Shown here piece by piece: positions 1 through 6,001 of a DNA stretch of 26,844 nt; positions within the stretch are counted from its first letter, which is position 1, and every line of letters starts with the position of its first letter. The stretch is from CAYLLT01 sp964591605 (GTDB taxonomy: Bacteria; Planctomycetota; Phycisphaerae; UBA1845; PWPN01), in assembly GCA_964591605.1 (NCBI GenBank), contig CAZQEN010000063.1:1-26844 (forward strand), in the 5' to 3' direction. The translations under genes were made by a program, and so were the position numbers. A model generated the notes under the pieces. It ran no database searches. It saw nothing but the letters and a program-made list of their open reading frames with translations, and was not told where the DNA came from.

Positions 1-45
1 GACGCGGTGGTGGCGTACGTGAACCGCGAGATGGTCGGCGACTGA
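1..45 (+). CDS. C-terminal end of an unidentified protein (partial)
   Basis: The first 14 codons of the window read DAVVAYVNREMVGD and end in TGA. The codon use suits a high-GC gene. A short GC hairpin (53-58 pairing with 64-69) follows but has no T-run. Nothing can be said about function. The stretch overlaps the end of an open frame on the other strand, so at most one of the two is likely to be coding here. Confidence 0.4.
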   Translation, partial: DAVVAYVNREMVGD

Positions 46-757
46 GCGCTCGGGCCCCACTGCGGGGCCGGAACCAGTTGTGCCAGGGAACTGCGCTATT
101 GACGGCGAGCCGCTCTGAGGGCGTGAGTGCGGGGAAGAATCGAAAGGCCGCATCGCAGGACAACTCGAAGGCAGACCCACCGACAAAAACGGCCTCGATC
201 TCAGGCACAACAGATTCCATCCAGAGATAGGGATCCGTGAATATTCCATCTAGCGTATGCGTCCACAGCCCACCGCCGTTGGTGACAAAAGATCCGAGTG
301 TTGTCCGATACGTGTTGATGACATCGATCTGATTCTGTTGAATACCGCCGCTGACTTGCCCATCCGAGGATGGAAGGTAGATTATGCCGGTATCCTGGAT
401 CTTGACAGTCGCTGTTACGTCGTTCGTAAAGAATTTCTCGATTTCTGTCGTGCTGGTGATGATCGTCCGTGTCCACACTGGAGGCAGGTCAGAAGCATCA
501 AATGAATCCTCAAAAGCGAAGTTCGCCTGGCTACCGCTACCATTGCATCCGATACATACAGCGATCGCTTCTCCGTTGCTGACATATTGACCGTAGAAGT
601 TGAAAGCTTCCCGCTGATAGTATTGGGCGGCTCCTCCATAGTGTTCCTCGCTGTCGTCGCCACCGAAGATGACGGGGCCCTTAGTCCATTGTGCGTTGGC
701 GGCACCGGAGACGACCAGCAATGCTGTCACCATGAGCGCGCGGTAGCTCCGTCGCAT
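1..757 (-). CDS. Secreted protein with ThuA/GATase1-like domain (3' end beyond window)
   Basis: The start codon (757-755) follows a purine-rich Shine-Dalgarno (AAAGGGGAG). A clear Sec signal peptide comes first: basic MRRSYR, a hydrophobic core, then a cut after AANA. Further on, the stretch containing IIYLPSSDG and the segment FVTNGGGLWTHT resemble the glutamine-amidotransferase-like (ThuA) folds found in secreted planctomycete proteins. The frame stays open to position 1, so the C-terminus, including any PEP-CTERM tail, is not visible. The last 30 or so codons become arginine/proline-rich and overlap the end of a plus-strand frame, so the true reading frame may break near position 70. It lies in a run of minus-strand secreted-protein genes. 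The enzymatic role is unknown. Confidence 0.6.
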   Translation of the reverse strand, partial: MRRSYRALMVTALLVVSGAANAQWTKGPVIFGGDDSEEHYGGAAQYYQREAFNFYGQYVSNGEAIAVCIGCNGSGSQANFAFEDSFDASDLPPVWTRTIITSTTEIEKFFTNDVTATVKIQDTGIIYLPSSDGQVSGGIQQNQIDVINTYRTTLGSFVTNGGGLWTHTLDGIFTDPYLWMESVVPEIEAVFVGGSAFELSCDAAFRFFPALTPSERLAVNSAVPWHNWFRPRSGARALSRRPSRGSRTPPPR

Positions 758-797
758 GACTCCCCTTTCTCATGTGGAAGATGGCACCACTAACGAC

Positions 798-1553
798 TCA
801 ACGTCTTCGGCGCAGAAACATCGCTGCCGAAATCAGCAGAACCGCTGCGCCAGGCTCCGGCACGACAAAAGCCAGACCGCCGCCAATCCCAGTACCTGTA
901 TCGCCGATGATTGTCGGCTCAGCCGTCACCGGGTTGATCCGGTACAAGTTGCGATCACTGAACCCAGTAACACCGTTCTTGGCATACAGGACATCGCGTA
1001 TGGGGTCATATGCCAACCCGGCGTTCATGAAGTTGATCCCAGTAGCGCCAATGGTAATCCAGTCCCCAGAACCGACGTCATAGGACATGAGGGAACCACC
1101 GTTGCCGAGGGCGTAGACTTTTCCATTGCCGTAGTCCAAACCGCCCACTACCATTCCTGGGCTAGGAAGGTCGGACAGCTTTAAGCCAGTGTCAGGATCG
1201 ACAGTAAAGAATGAACTTCCATCAGCCCCATATAGGTTGCCATTGGCTGCATCGAAGCCGAGTCCATCAATTGGGAGTGTGCCGAATTGTGTTGCCCCGC
1301 TGCCATCAATTCTCGTGTGGTTAAGGCCAAGCCTGCGGGAGCCATAGAGCAACAACGAATCGGAGGTTGGGGCAAGCCCATTGTTCAGGCCGCCTCCACA
1401 GTCGCTCCGGCCGACTAGCGTGCGCTGTCCTGTCGAAAGGTCCAGGGTGAATAGTCCGGTGATTGAATCTGCTTGGGTGTAGTAAAGCGTTCCCTGAGCC
1501 AGAGCGGGAATTGCGGAACCAGCAACGACCAATAAATATCCAACAAACCGCAT
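798..1553 (-). CDS. PEP-CTERM sorting domain protein, propeller-like repeats
   Basis: This 251-residue secreted protein starts at 1553, where GGAGG stands seven bases before ATG; a longer upstream extension has no signal peptide and was rejected. The N-terminus is a signal peptide (MRFVGYLLVVAGSAIPALA). The body carries repeated motifs such as LFTLDLSTGQ, LYGADGSSFF, VYALGNGG and LYRINPVTAEP, typical of beta-propeller proteins related to DUF4394. The C-terminus has VPEPG at about residue 231, a hydrophobic segment and four arginines, which is the PEP-CTERM signal. In PEP-CTERM systems this tail directs membrane retention and exosortase processing before release to the surface; no exosortase is in this window. 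It sits divergently from a small XRE regulator. Confidence 0.85.
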   Translation of the reverse strand: MRFVGYLLVVAGSAIPALAQGTLYYTQADSITGLFTLDLSTGQRTLVGRSDCGGGLNNGLAPTSDSLLLYGSRRLGLNHTRIDGSGATQFGTLPIDGLGFDAANGNLYGADGSSFFTVDPDTGLKLSDLPSPGMVVGGLDYGNGKVYALGNGGSLMSYDVGSGDWITIGATGINFMNAGLAYDPIRDVLYAKNGVTGFSDRNLYRINPVTAEPTIIGDTGTGIGGGLAFVVPEPGAAVLLISAAMFLRRRR

Positions 1554-1637
1554 TTCCGTTCCTCCAAATCGGGCGGGAAAGACCCCGCCAAGTCCGCAGG
1601 TGAACATTGTTCTCATGCGACGACTCCAAATGCAATC

Positions 1638-1663
1638 TGACACGGAAATCGTGTCAAGCACGA
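1638..1663. promoter_or_regulatory. Candidate operator: three alternating half-sites
   Basis: A perfect inverted repeat, TGACACG-N5-CGTGTCA, occupies 1638-1656. A second overlapping one, TCGTG-N5-CACGA, occupies 1649-1663. Together they give CACG, CGTG and CACG starting at 1641, 1650 and 1659, exactly 9 bases apart. The site lies 19 bases before the XRE gene start at 1683 and upstream of the divergent PEP-CTERM gene. Autoregulation by the XRE protein is an inference. Confidence 0.5.
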
Positions 1664-1682
1664 TCCATGCCACATTGGCGGC

Positions 1683-1922
1683 ATGCCGTCGAAGGCCCAA
1701 CACCACCGGCGATACGCCCCCGTTCCCGCTCTCCTTCGCGAGATGCGCGAGAAAGCCGGCCTGACGCAACGCGAACTCGGCGCCCGGCTCGAAAGACCGC
1801 AGTCCTGGATCCACAACTGCGAAACCGGCAACCGCCGCGTTGATCTCGCCGAGTTCGTCGCCTGGTGCGAAGCATGTCAAATCCGCCCACAGTCGGGGTT
1901 AGCACAATTCCTGAACGCCTGA
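1683..1922 (+). CDS. Small XRE-family DNA-binding regulator
   Basis: This 79-residue protein consists almost only of a helix-turn-helix of the Cro/CI (XRE) type. The segment LREMREKAGLTQRELGARLE forms the first helices and turn, and RPQSWIHNCETGNRRVDLAEF supplies the recognition helix with the usual W/Y-I-x-x-x-E-x-G-x-R pattern. There is no effector domain, so it probably works as a dimer on a palindromic site; the candidate operator at 1638-1663 is just upstream. Its last 24 bases overlap the tail end of the convergent PEP-CTERM gene at 1899-2468. It is the only plus-strand gene among the secreted-protein genes and may control them, but no direct evidence shows this. Confidence 0.8.
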   Translation: MPSKAQHHRRYAPVPALLREMREKAGLTQRELGARLERPQSWIHNCETGNRRVDLAEFVAWCEACQIRPQSGLAQFLNA

Positions 1923-2468
1923 ACGTCGCGCGACGCAGGCCATGGCCGAGACAAACACCATGGCCGCGACAGGTTCTGGTACGACTAGATTGTCCACCGC
2001 GAAAAGTCCGCTACCGTTCGCTTGGAGGGTCAGGGAAGAAATCCCCGTGAATCCAGTAGGCTGGAAAGTCTGAAACGTCTGTCCAAGGCCGTCGAAGAAG
2101 AACGTCTGCGAGAGCATCCCGCCGCCATCGAAGAAGCCTGTGAGAGTAATGGATGTGGACGGGAAAGCGCCTGTCGATTCAAGTACATCGAGACTGGTGA
2201 GAGCGAAGGTGCTGTCGCCGATCCGCGTCATGGTGACGCTGACCCCGTTGTTGGGGGTTCTGGGCTTGAGCGAGTTGGTATTGTTGTTTGTGCCGCTGGA
2301 CCCGAAGACCGCTATGACGCCATTGGTGGACTGGAAACGGTAACCTCCAGAATCGATGGACGTGAAGTTTCCGTCGCCCCCTGCCCAGTCCTCGAAGTCA
2401 ACCGTGACAGCGCCGGACGACACACGAACGACTGCGAGAAGAGCCAGACAGGTTAAAGCGTACCGCAT
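1899..2468 (-). CDS. PEP-CTERM sorting domain protein
   Basis: This 189-residue secreted protein is started at 2468, where the signal peptide MRYALTCLALLAVV begins; an upstream in-frame extension is charged and unlikely. The mature part (VDFEDWAGGDGNFTS onward, with SLDVLEST and FQPTGFTGISSLTLQA) looks like an all-beta jelly-roll domain often seen in PEP-CTERM and 'choice-of-anchor' proteins. The tail begins VPEPVAAM at about residue 163, followed by a hydrophobic stretch and RR. The start codon lies inside the end of the upstream gene (16-base overlap), which suggests translational coupling. Function beyond surface location is unknown. Confidence 0.85.
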   Translation of the reverse strand: MRYALTCLALLAVVRVSSGAVTVDFEDWAGGDGNFTSIDSGGYRFQSTNGVIAVFGSSGTNNNTNSLKPRTPNNGVSVTMTRIGDSTFALTSLDVLESTGAFPSTSITLTGFFDGGGMLSQTFFFDGLGQTFQTFQPTGFTGISSLTLQANGSGLFAVDNLVVPEPVAAMVFVSAMACVARRSGVQELC

Positions 2469-3073
2469 TGGACTTTTCCTTTCCCTCTTATGAGCGCTGG
2501 CAGGACGCAAGCCAAAAGAATGAGCGAGTGTGGATCTGGGACAATCACAGCGGACGTGATGGTCCCGTACGCGATACTGGTCATCGACGCAGGACTGTCA
2601 GGCATCCAAACCCAGATTCGCATGCTCGTGAATTCGTGCAGTTGTGCCGGGAATGCGTCTCCAAAGAACAGAGTTGTCGGCCCTGCGAGCGTCACCGTCC
2701 AATTGAGCGGAGCAGCAAAGGCCGAGGCGCCGAAAACGAGCACGTCATAACCTGTGGGTACATCATCTTCTACCTGCAATATTGCCGGATTGCAGGGACA
2801 GCCCGTCGCGCTGATAGACGGGAGCATCAGAGTCGATGGCTGAGAGACGCGATAGATCCCATGGCCGGGATCTTGTGGATTTTCATCCACCAAGAGGGTC
2901 GTATCAAAAAGGAAGGTTGCAGCGACCGGATCGCCAGGTTGCACGGCACCACCAAAATCGTGGTCAGGATCGTCAATAGCGTCGATCACCCCGGCAAAGC
3001 GAAACTCCACAATCGCCGCCAGCGAGGGGGCGGCGAACCAGCACAGGGCTGACAACAGGATCAAAGGCCGCAC
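2453..3073 (-). CDS. Secreted protein with variant PEP-CTERM tail (VPDP)
   Basis: This 206-residue protein starts with GTG at 3073, with AGGTGA about eight bases upstream. The signal peptide is MRPLILLSALCWFAAPSLA. The first mature segment (VEFRFAGVIDAIDDP, then VQPGDPVAATFLFDT) matches a layout common in short secreted planctomycete and cyanobacterial proteins of unknown role. The tail at residue 178 reads VPDPHS rather than VPEP, then a hydrophobic stretch, then a longer polar end (IRGKGKVQCGTL). This is close to a PEP-CTERM signal but with Glu replaced by Asp and without a clean basic end, so sorting may differ. It overlaps the following gene by 16 bases and is probably in one operon with it. 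Confidence 0.8.
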   Translation of the reverse strand: MRPLILLSALCWFAAPSLAAIVEFRFAGVIDAIDDPDHDFGGAVQPGDPVAATFLFDTTLLVDENPQDPGHGIYRVSQPSTLMLPSISATGCPCNPAILQVEDDVPTGYDVLVFGASAFAAPLNWTVTLAGPTTLFFGDAFPAQLHEFTSMRIWVWMPDSPASMTSIAYGTITSAVIVPDPHSLILLACVLPALIRGKGKVQCGTL

Positions 3074-3534
3074 TTTCGGTCACCTGAAAGAAGCGACGAC
3101 ACCGACGCCACGCCCGAGCGTAACAGATTGCAGGTAGAGCTTTCAAGAAGCCACAGTGGAAATGCGTTCGTGCTTACCCCGCTCGACGCGCGAGCGCCGA
3201 TCGGACGGAACACGGCGAGGACCGATAAAGAGTGGAAGGAACGCATCGTGCGATTCCCGATCCAGCCCTCGATTCCCTCTGTCGAGAGCTGATACTGATA
3301 GACCGCAGCCTAGTCCGGGAACCGGAACCGCGTCAAGCAGGAAATCCGTCATGAGAGGGTCTGGGTGTGACAGCTTACATGTCACTCTGTGAATTATTTC
3401 ACGGACTAGCGTATAAGCTATTCTTATTATGAAAAGGGCTCAAACTCATTCAGCAGCAGGATTTGTGTGAGGCTTTACGCCCGCCACTCGAGGCGGCGGG
3501 CGGAATAGTGCTAATTTCAGAAATTTTTTGGATT
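3074..3534. other. Intergenic region with palindromes, no convincing gene
   Basis: No frame here has a signal peptide, ribosome site or recognisable domain. Two structures stand out. One is an inverted repeat GTGACA-N7-TGTCAC at 3367-3385 beside an AT-rich stretch (3386-3440). The other is a GC hairpin CGCCCGCC-N9-GGCGGGCG at 3478-3502. The hairpin lies downstream of the XRE gene that ends at 3535 but lacks a T-run on that strand, so it is a weak terminator at best. A short palindrome AATTTC-A-GAAATT lies at 3513-3525. Confidence 0.5.
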
Positions 3535-3789
3535 TTAGACCCCCTTCATCAGGTACGAGAGGGACACATCGAGCGTCCTTGCGATCAGCTCGATGTTGCG
3601 GAGACCCAGGTTCCGTTCGCCGCGCTCGATGCCGCCGACGTATGTCCGGTCGAGGCCGCACCGAAGGGCGAAGCCCTCTTGCGACAGGCCCGCCTGGCGC
3701 CGCAGCTCGCGCACCCGCCGCCCGAATCGGACCAGAACGTCCTCGCGCCCCATAGGGAACAGCTTGGAGGACGCGCCAGATGAGTCCAC
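3535..3789 (-). CDS. XRE-family transcriptional regulator
   Basis: This is an 84-residue protein with a typical Cro/CI helix-turn-helix. VRFGRRVRELRRQAGLSQE forms the entry helices, and GFALRCGLDRTYVGGIERGERN supplies the turn and recognition helix with the conserved R-x-Y-V-x-x-I-E-R-G-E-R-N. The stretch LRNIELIARTLDVSLSYLMKG is the usual closing helix. It starts with GTG at 3789; an internal ATG at 3753 (MGREDVL) is an equally plausible start, since neither has a strong ribosome site. It closely resembles the stand-alone XRE regulators of restriction systems and mobile regions, but no such partner is present here. Confidence 0.8.
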   Translation of the reverse strand: MDSSGASSKLFPMGREDVLVRFGRRVRELRRQAGLSQEGFALRCGLDRTYVGGIERGERNLGLRNIELIARTLDVSLSYLMKGV

Positions 3790-4123
3790 GGACGATGAGT
3801 ATCGGCCAGGCGGATCGCGCGGGACTCAACTTGCGGCAATCGCACCCGGATCCATCGCATCTGGGCGATTCTTAACGGGTACCGTTTGACCATGTCCGGA
3901 TGCACGCGGACTCGGTGCGTTAAGGCATGTGCAGGCAGGCGCATTAGAATCGCTTCGTCAGAATCATGACCTGACGATCGACGCGGACGCACATTCCGCA
4001 CGACGCGGGCAACCGCGGCATCGACGTGCGGGTCCTCACAGCTTTCAGGTCACAGGCCGCGCACGGGTCGCACAACGTGGCATGGACAGAACTCCGACCG
4101 TATACCGCTGTGAAGGACTGACG
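3790..4123. other. Intergenic region upstream of the antitoxin gene
   Basis: I see no supported gene. A short inverted repeat AACGG-GTA-CCGTT lies at 3874-3886. A possible -10 box TATACC stands at 4101-4106, about 18 bases before the antitoxin start, but no good -35 box accompanies it. A ribosome site (GAAGGA) stands at 4112-4117. Confidence 0.4.
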
Positions 4124-4315
4124 ATGATCACATCACCAAAACAACAGGTCAGAACCATTCTCGAGCGTCTGCCCGAGGACTGTTCTCTCGAGGACATTCA
4201 GTACCACCTGTATGTGCTCGAGACGATCCAGCGCCGTCTCGAACTCGCGACCCAGGATCGGTTCGTCCCGCACAGCGAGGCGGAAGCGAGGCTCGCGAGA
4301 TGGCTCACACGGTAG
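4124..4315 (+). CDS. Antitoxin-like protein of a RelE/ParE type II pair
   Basis: This 63-residue protein starts with ATG at 4124, six bases after GAAGGA. The middle reads LPEDCSLEDIQYHLYVLETI and the end VPHSEAEARLARWL. This arrangement is characteristic of a small antitoxin family paired with RelE/ParE toxins: an N-terminal DNA-binding helix-turn region followed by a toxin-wrapping helix ending in a VPHEE-like motif and W-L. Antitoxins of this kind repress their own operon and neutralise a ribosome- or gyrase-directed toxin. The expected toxin gene begins at 4300, overlapping by 16 bases as usual, but is cut short after about 19 codons. The antitoxin is therefore probably orphaned. Family identification is from motif memory, without a search. 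Confidence 0.7.
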   Translation: MITSPKQQVRTILERLPEDCSLEDIQYHLYVLETIQRRLELATQDRFVPHSEAEARLARWLTR

Positions 4316-4356
4316 TCTGGCCGCCGGAGGCTGTCGAGGATCTCGATGGCATCGCT
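4300..4356 (+). pseudogene. Truncated RelE/ParE-type toxin remnant
   Basis: Starting at the ATG overlapping the antitoxin stop, the frame reads MAHTVVWPPEAVEDLDGIA, which matches the first beta strand and helix of ParE/RelE toxins (V-V-W-x-P-x-A-x-x-D-L-x-x-I-A). The expected continuation (a helix starting near YIA, then the catalytic or binding strands) is missing. The frame instead runs into unrelated residues up to 4494, overlapping the start of the cobalamin-binding gene at 4403. Neither other forward frame restores the toxin. A deletion that fused the toxin start to the upstream side of the neighbouring gene is the simplest reading. Confidence 0.6.
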
Positions 4357-4402
4357 TTCCCAGAGTTGGCCGTGCCGCTGCGCGCGGGTAACGTGGGGGG
4401 TC

Positions 4403-5317
4403 ATGCGGATTGTTTCGCTCCTGCCCAGCGCGACAGAGATGATCTGCCTGCTCGGCCTGCGCGAGCAGCTCGTGGGCGTCACCCACGAATGTGACTATCC
4501 CGCCGACGTGGCCGGCCTCCCAAAGGTGACGGGAACACTGATTCCTGCGGACACGACCAGCCGCGACATCGACGCACTGGTTCGCAGCCGCCTGAGCACG
4601 CATCAGGCGCTCTACACGCTCGATCACCGCCTGCTCGAAGAGCTCGCCCCCGATCTGATCGTCACGCAGGGCCTGTGCGACGTCTGCGCGGTCGCGCAGG
4701 AGGAAGTCGAGGAGGCGGCCTGCTCGCTCCCCCATCGCCCGCAGGTGGTCAATCTGGAGCCCACGTGTCTTGACGAGGTCTTCGCATGCCTCCTGCAGAT
4801 CGGCCAGGCGGCCGGCGCCGCGCCGCGGGCACAGGAAGTGATCGAATTGCTCCGCCGCCGCGTGACGGCCGTCGAAGAGCGCACCCGGGCGATCGATGCC
4901 CGTCCGCGGGTCACGCTGCTGGAGTGGATCGACCCGCCCTTCTCGTCGGGCCACTGGGGGCCGCAGCTCGTGCACCTCGCCGGCGGCCAGGAAGGCATCG
5001 GCCAGGCCGGCTTGCGCTCACGCACACTGAAATGGGACGAGATCCTGGCCTGGCAGCCGCAGGTGCTCTTCATCGCCTGCTGCGGGTTCACCGTGGAGCG
5101 CACGCTGAAAGACCTGCCGCTCCTGCAACGGCAGCCAGGCTGGGCGGAGCTGCCCTGTGTGCGCGGCCAGCGCGTGTACGTGGCCGACGGCTCCGCCTAC
5201 TTCAGCCGCCCCGGCCCCCGGCTCGTCGACAGCCTCGAAATCCTCGCCCACGCCCTGCATCCCGACCGGCATCCCCCGCCACCCCAGGCCCCCGCCGCAC
5301 GAGAAGTCACGCTGTGA
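4403..5317 (+). CDS. btuF: Cobalamin-binding protein, BtuF-like (no signal peptide)
   Basis: This is a 304-residue member of the BtuF/FhuD periplasmic-binding fold (PF01497). The start at 4403 follows GGGGGG. The protein opens directly with MRIVSLLPSATEMICLLGL, the first beta strand and helix of the domain, then VGVTHECDYP. This HECDYP form is typical of stand-alone cobalamin-binding proteins. Further signature segments are LAPDLIVTQGLCDVCAV, NLEPTCLDEVF, TLLEWIDPPFSSGHWGPQLV, and FIACCGFTVERTLKD near the end. Its role is to bind vitamin B12 or a corrinoid, usually feeding a BtuCD importer, but no permease or ATPase is in the window. The lack of a signal peptide is common in this subgroup and leaves its location open. 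A cobalamin riboswitch lies 290 bases downstream, which supports the assignment. Confidence 0.85.
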   Translation: MRIVSLLPSATEMICLLGLREQLVGVTHECDYPADVAGLPKVTGTLIPADTTSRDIDALVRSRLSTHQALYTLDHRLLEELAPDLIVTQGLCDVCAVAQEEVEEAACSLPHRPQVVNLEPTCLDEVFACLLQIGQAAGAAPRAQEVIELLRRRVTAVEERTRAIDARPRVTLLEWIDPPFSSGHWGPQLVHLAGGQEGIGQAGLRSRTLKWDEILAWQPQVLFIACCGFTVERTLKDLPLLQRQPGWAELPCVRGQRVYVADGSAYFSRPGPRLVDSLEILAHALHPDRHPPPPQAPAAREVTL

Positions 5318-5550
5318 CGGGTTTATGTCACCAGGCATCCGGCACGAATCTCTTCCGGCGATCGATGGCCGGAGCTCAGAAAACAGCCGGCGGCGCGACC
5401 GAGCGCGACCGCCCATCGGTGACGCAGGTTCATGGCCTTTCATGATTTAGCGTCCGCTCACTCCCGCACTCCCGGTGCCTCCTGTGCGTCCCTTTCGGGC
5501 TGCTGCTCGCCCGACGCACGAAATCCCCGGACTCTCCTTGAGATTCCCGC
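5318..5550. other. Intergenic region between btuF-like gene and riboswitch promoter
   Basis: No supported gene is present. The two longer frames here are arginine/proline-rich shadows without ribosome sites. No T-tailed terminator for the upstream gene is visible. Confidence 0.4.
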
Positions 5551-5578
5551 TTGCATTCTTTCGTCCTTGAGGTATATT
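5551..5578 (+). promoter_or_regulatory. Sigma-70-like promoter for the riboswitch transcript
   Basis: TTGCAT (5551-5556) and TATATT (5573-5578) are separated by 16 bases. The expected start near 5585 is some 25 bases before the first paired element of the cobalamin riboswitch. Confidence 0.55.
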
Positions 5579-5608
5579 TCCCTCCGACAAGTTCATAGCC
5601 CACGATTG

Positions 5609-5838
5609 CCGGCTCCCGTGTGTTGCGGGATGAAAAGGGAAGTGTGGTGCAATTCCACCGCGGACCCGCCGCTGTAATCGGATGAATCGGCCACTTTATG
5701 CCATTGGTCGCTGCGGCGACTGAGAAGGCGTGGCCGAGCGCGGTAGGGTGGGCTCTGCCCACCACGGCTCTGTTTCCACCGCCCGGTGGGCAGAGGCCGC
5801 TACCTGCCATCCGTGAGCCAGAAGACCTGCCGAGCTTC
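5609..5838 (+). ncRNA. Cobalamin (B12) riboswitch
   Basis: The class-defining elements appear in order. AAGGGAAG occurs at 5635-5642. GGTGCAATTCCACC, the small conserved hairpin, follows. Next comes GCGGACCCGCCGCTGTAATCGG, then GGCCAC paired with GTGGCC around 5689-5735 (the P6 stem). The B12 box, GAGCCAGAAGACCTGCC, is at 5815-5831. The closing stem P1 can form from GGCTC (5611-5615) and GAGCT (5832-5836). This RNA binds adenosyl- or methylcobalamin and lowers expression of downstream genes. A 63-base palindromic insert lies in its peripheral region, and an intrinsic terminator at 5934-5967 precedes the next gene, so control is probably by transcription termination. Confidence 0.9.
5742..5804. 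repeat. Palindromic repeat element inside the riboswitch
   Basis: The 63-base segment starts GGTAG and ends CTACC. Inside it, GGTGGGC-TCT-GCCCACC (5747-5763) forms a tight hairpin, and TCTGCCCACC (5754-5763) is repeated inverted as GGTGGGCAGA (5785-5794). It resembles a dispersed REP-like palindrome. It lies between the P6 stem and the B12 box, where riboswitches of this class tolerate extra peripheral helices. Confidence 0.6.
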
Positions 5839-5933
5839 GTGACGTCGCAGCGTGCCCCGGGCATCGGGTACGGCGTCGCGTCTCACGGACTCCGCCAACG
5901 GCGGAAAACCCCGTTCCTGACTGACGATCCGAA

Positions 5934-5967
5934 CCCAGTGCCCTCGCGGGCGCTGGGTTTTCTTTTT
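5934..5967 (+). terminator. Intrinsic terminator downstream of the riboswitch
   Basis: CCCAGTGCCC (5934-5943) pairs with GGGCGCTGGG (5948-5957) around a TCGC loop and is followed by TTTTCTTTTT. It lies about 35 bases before the start of the PEP-CTERM gene at 6002. A smaller hairpin, TCCGCC-AAC-GGCGGA, stands at 5891-5905. The position fits a terminator controlled by cobalamin binding. Confidence 0.85.
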
Positions 5968-6001
5968 GGGCCCGTGGTCTGGCCGGAAAGGATGGTTGGT
6001 C

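Noticed and set aside
3478..3502. Hairpin as terminator of the XRE gene ending at 3535
   Set aside because: The stem is good but there is no T-run on the minus strand, so I did not call it a terminator.
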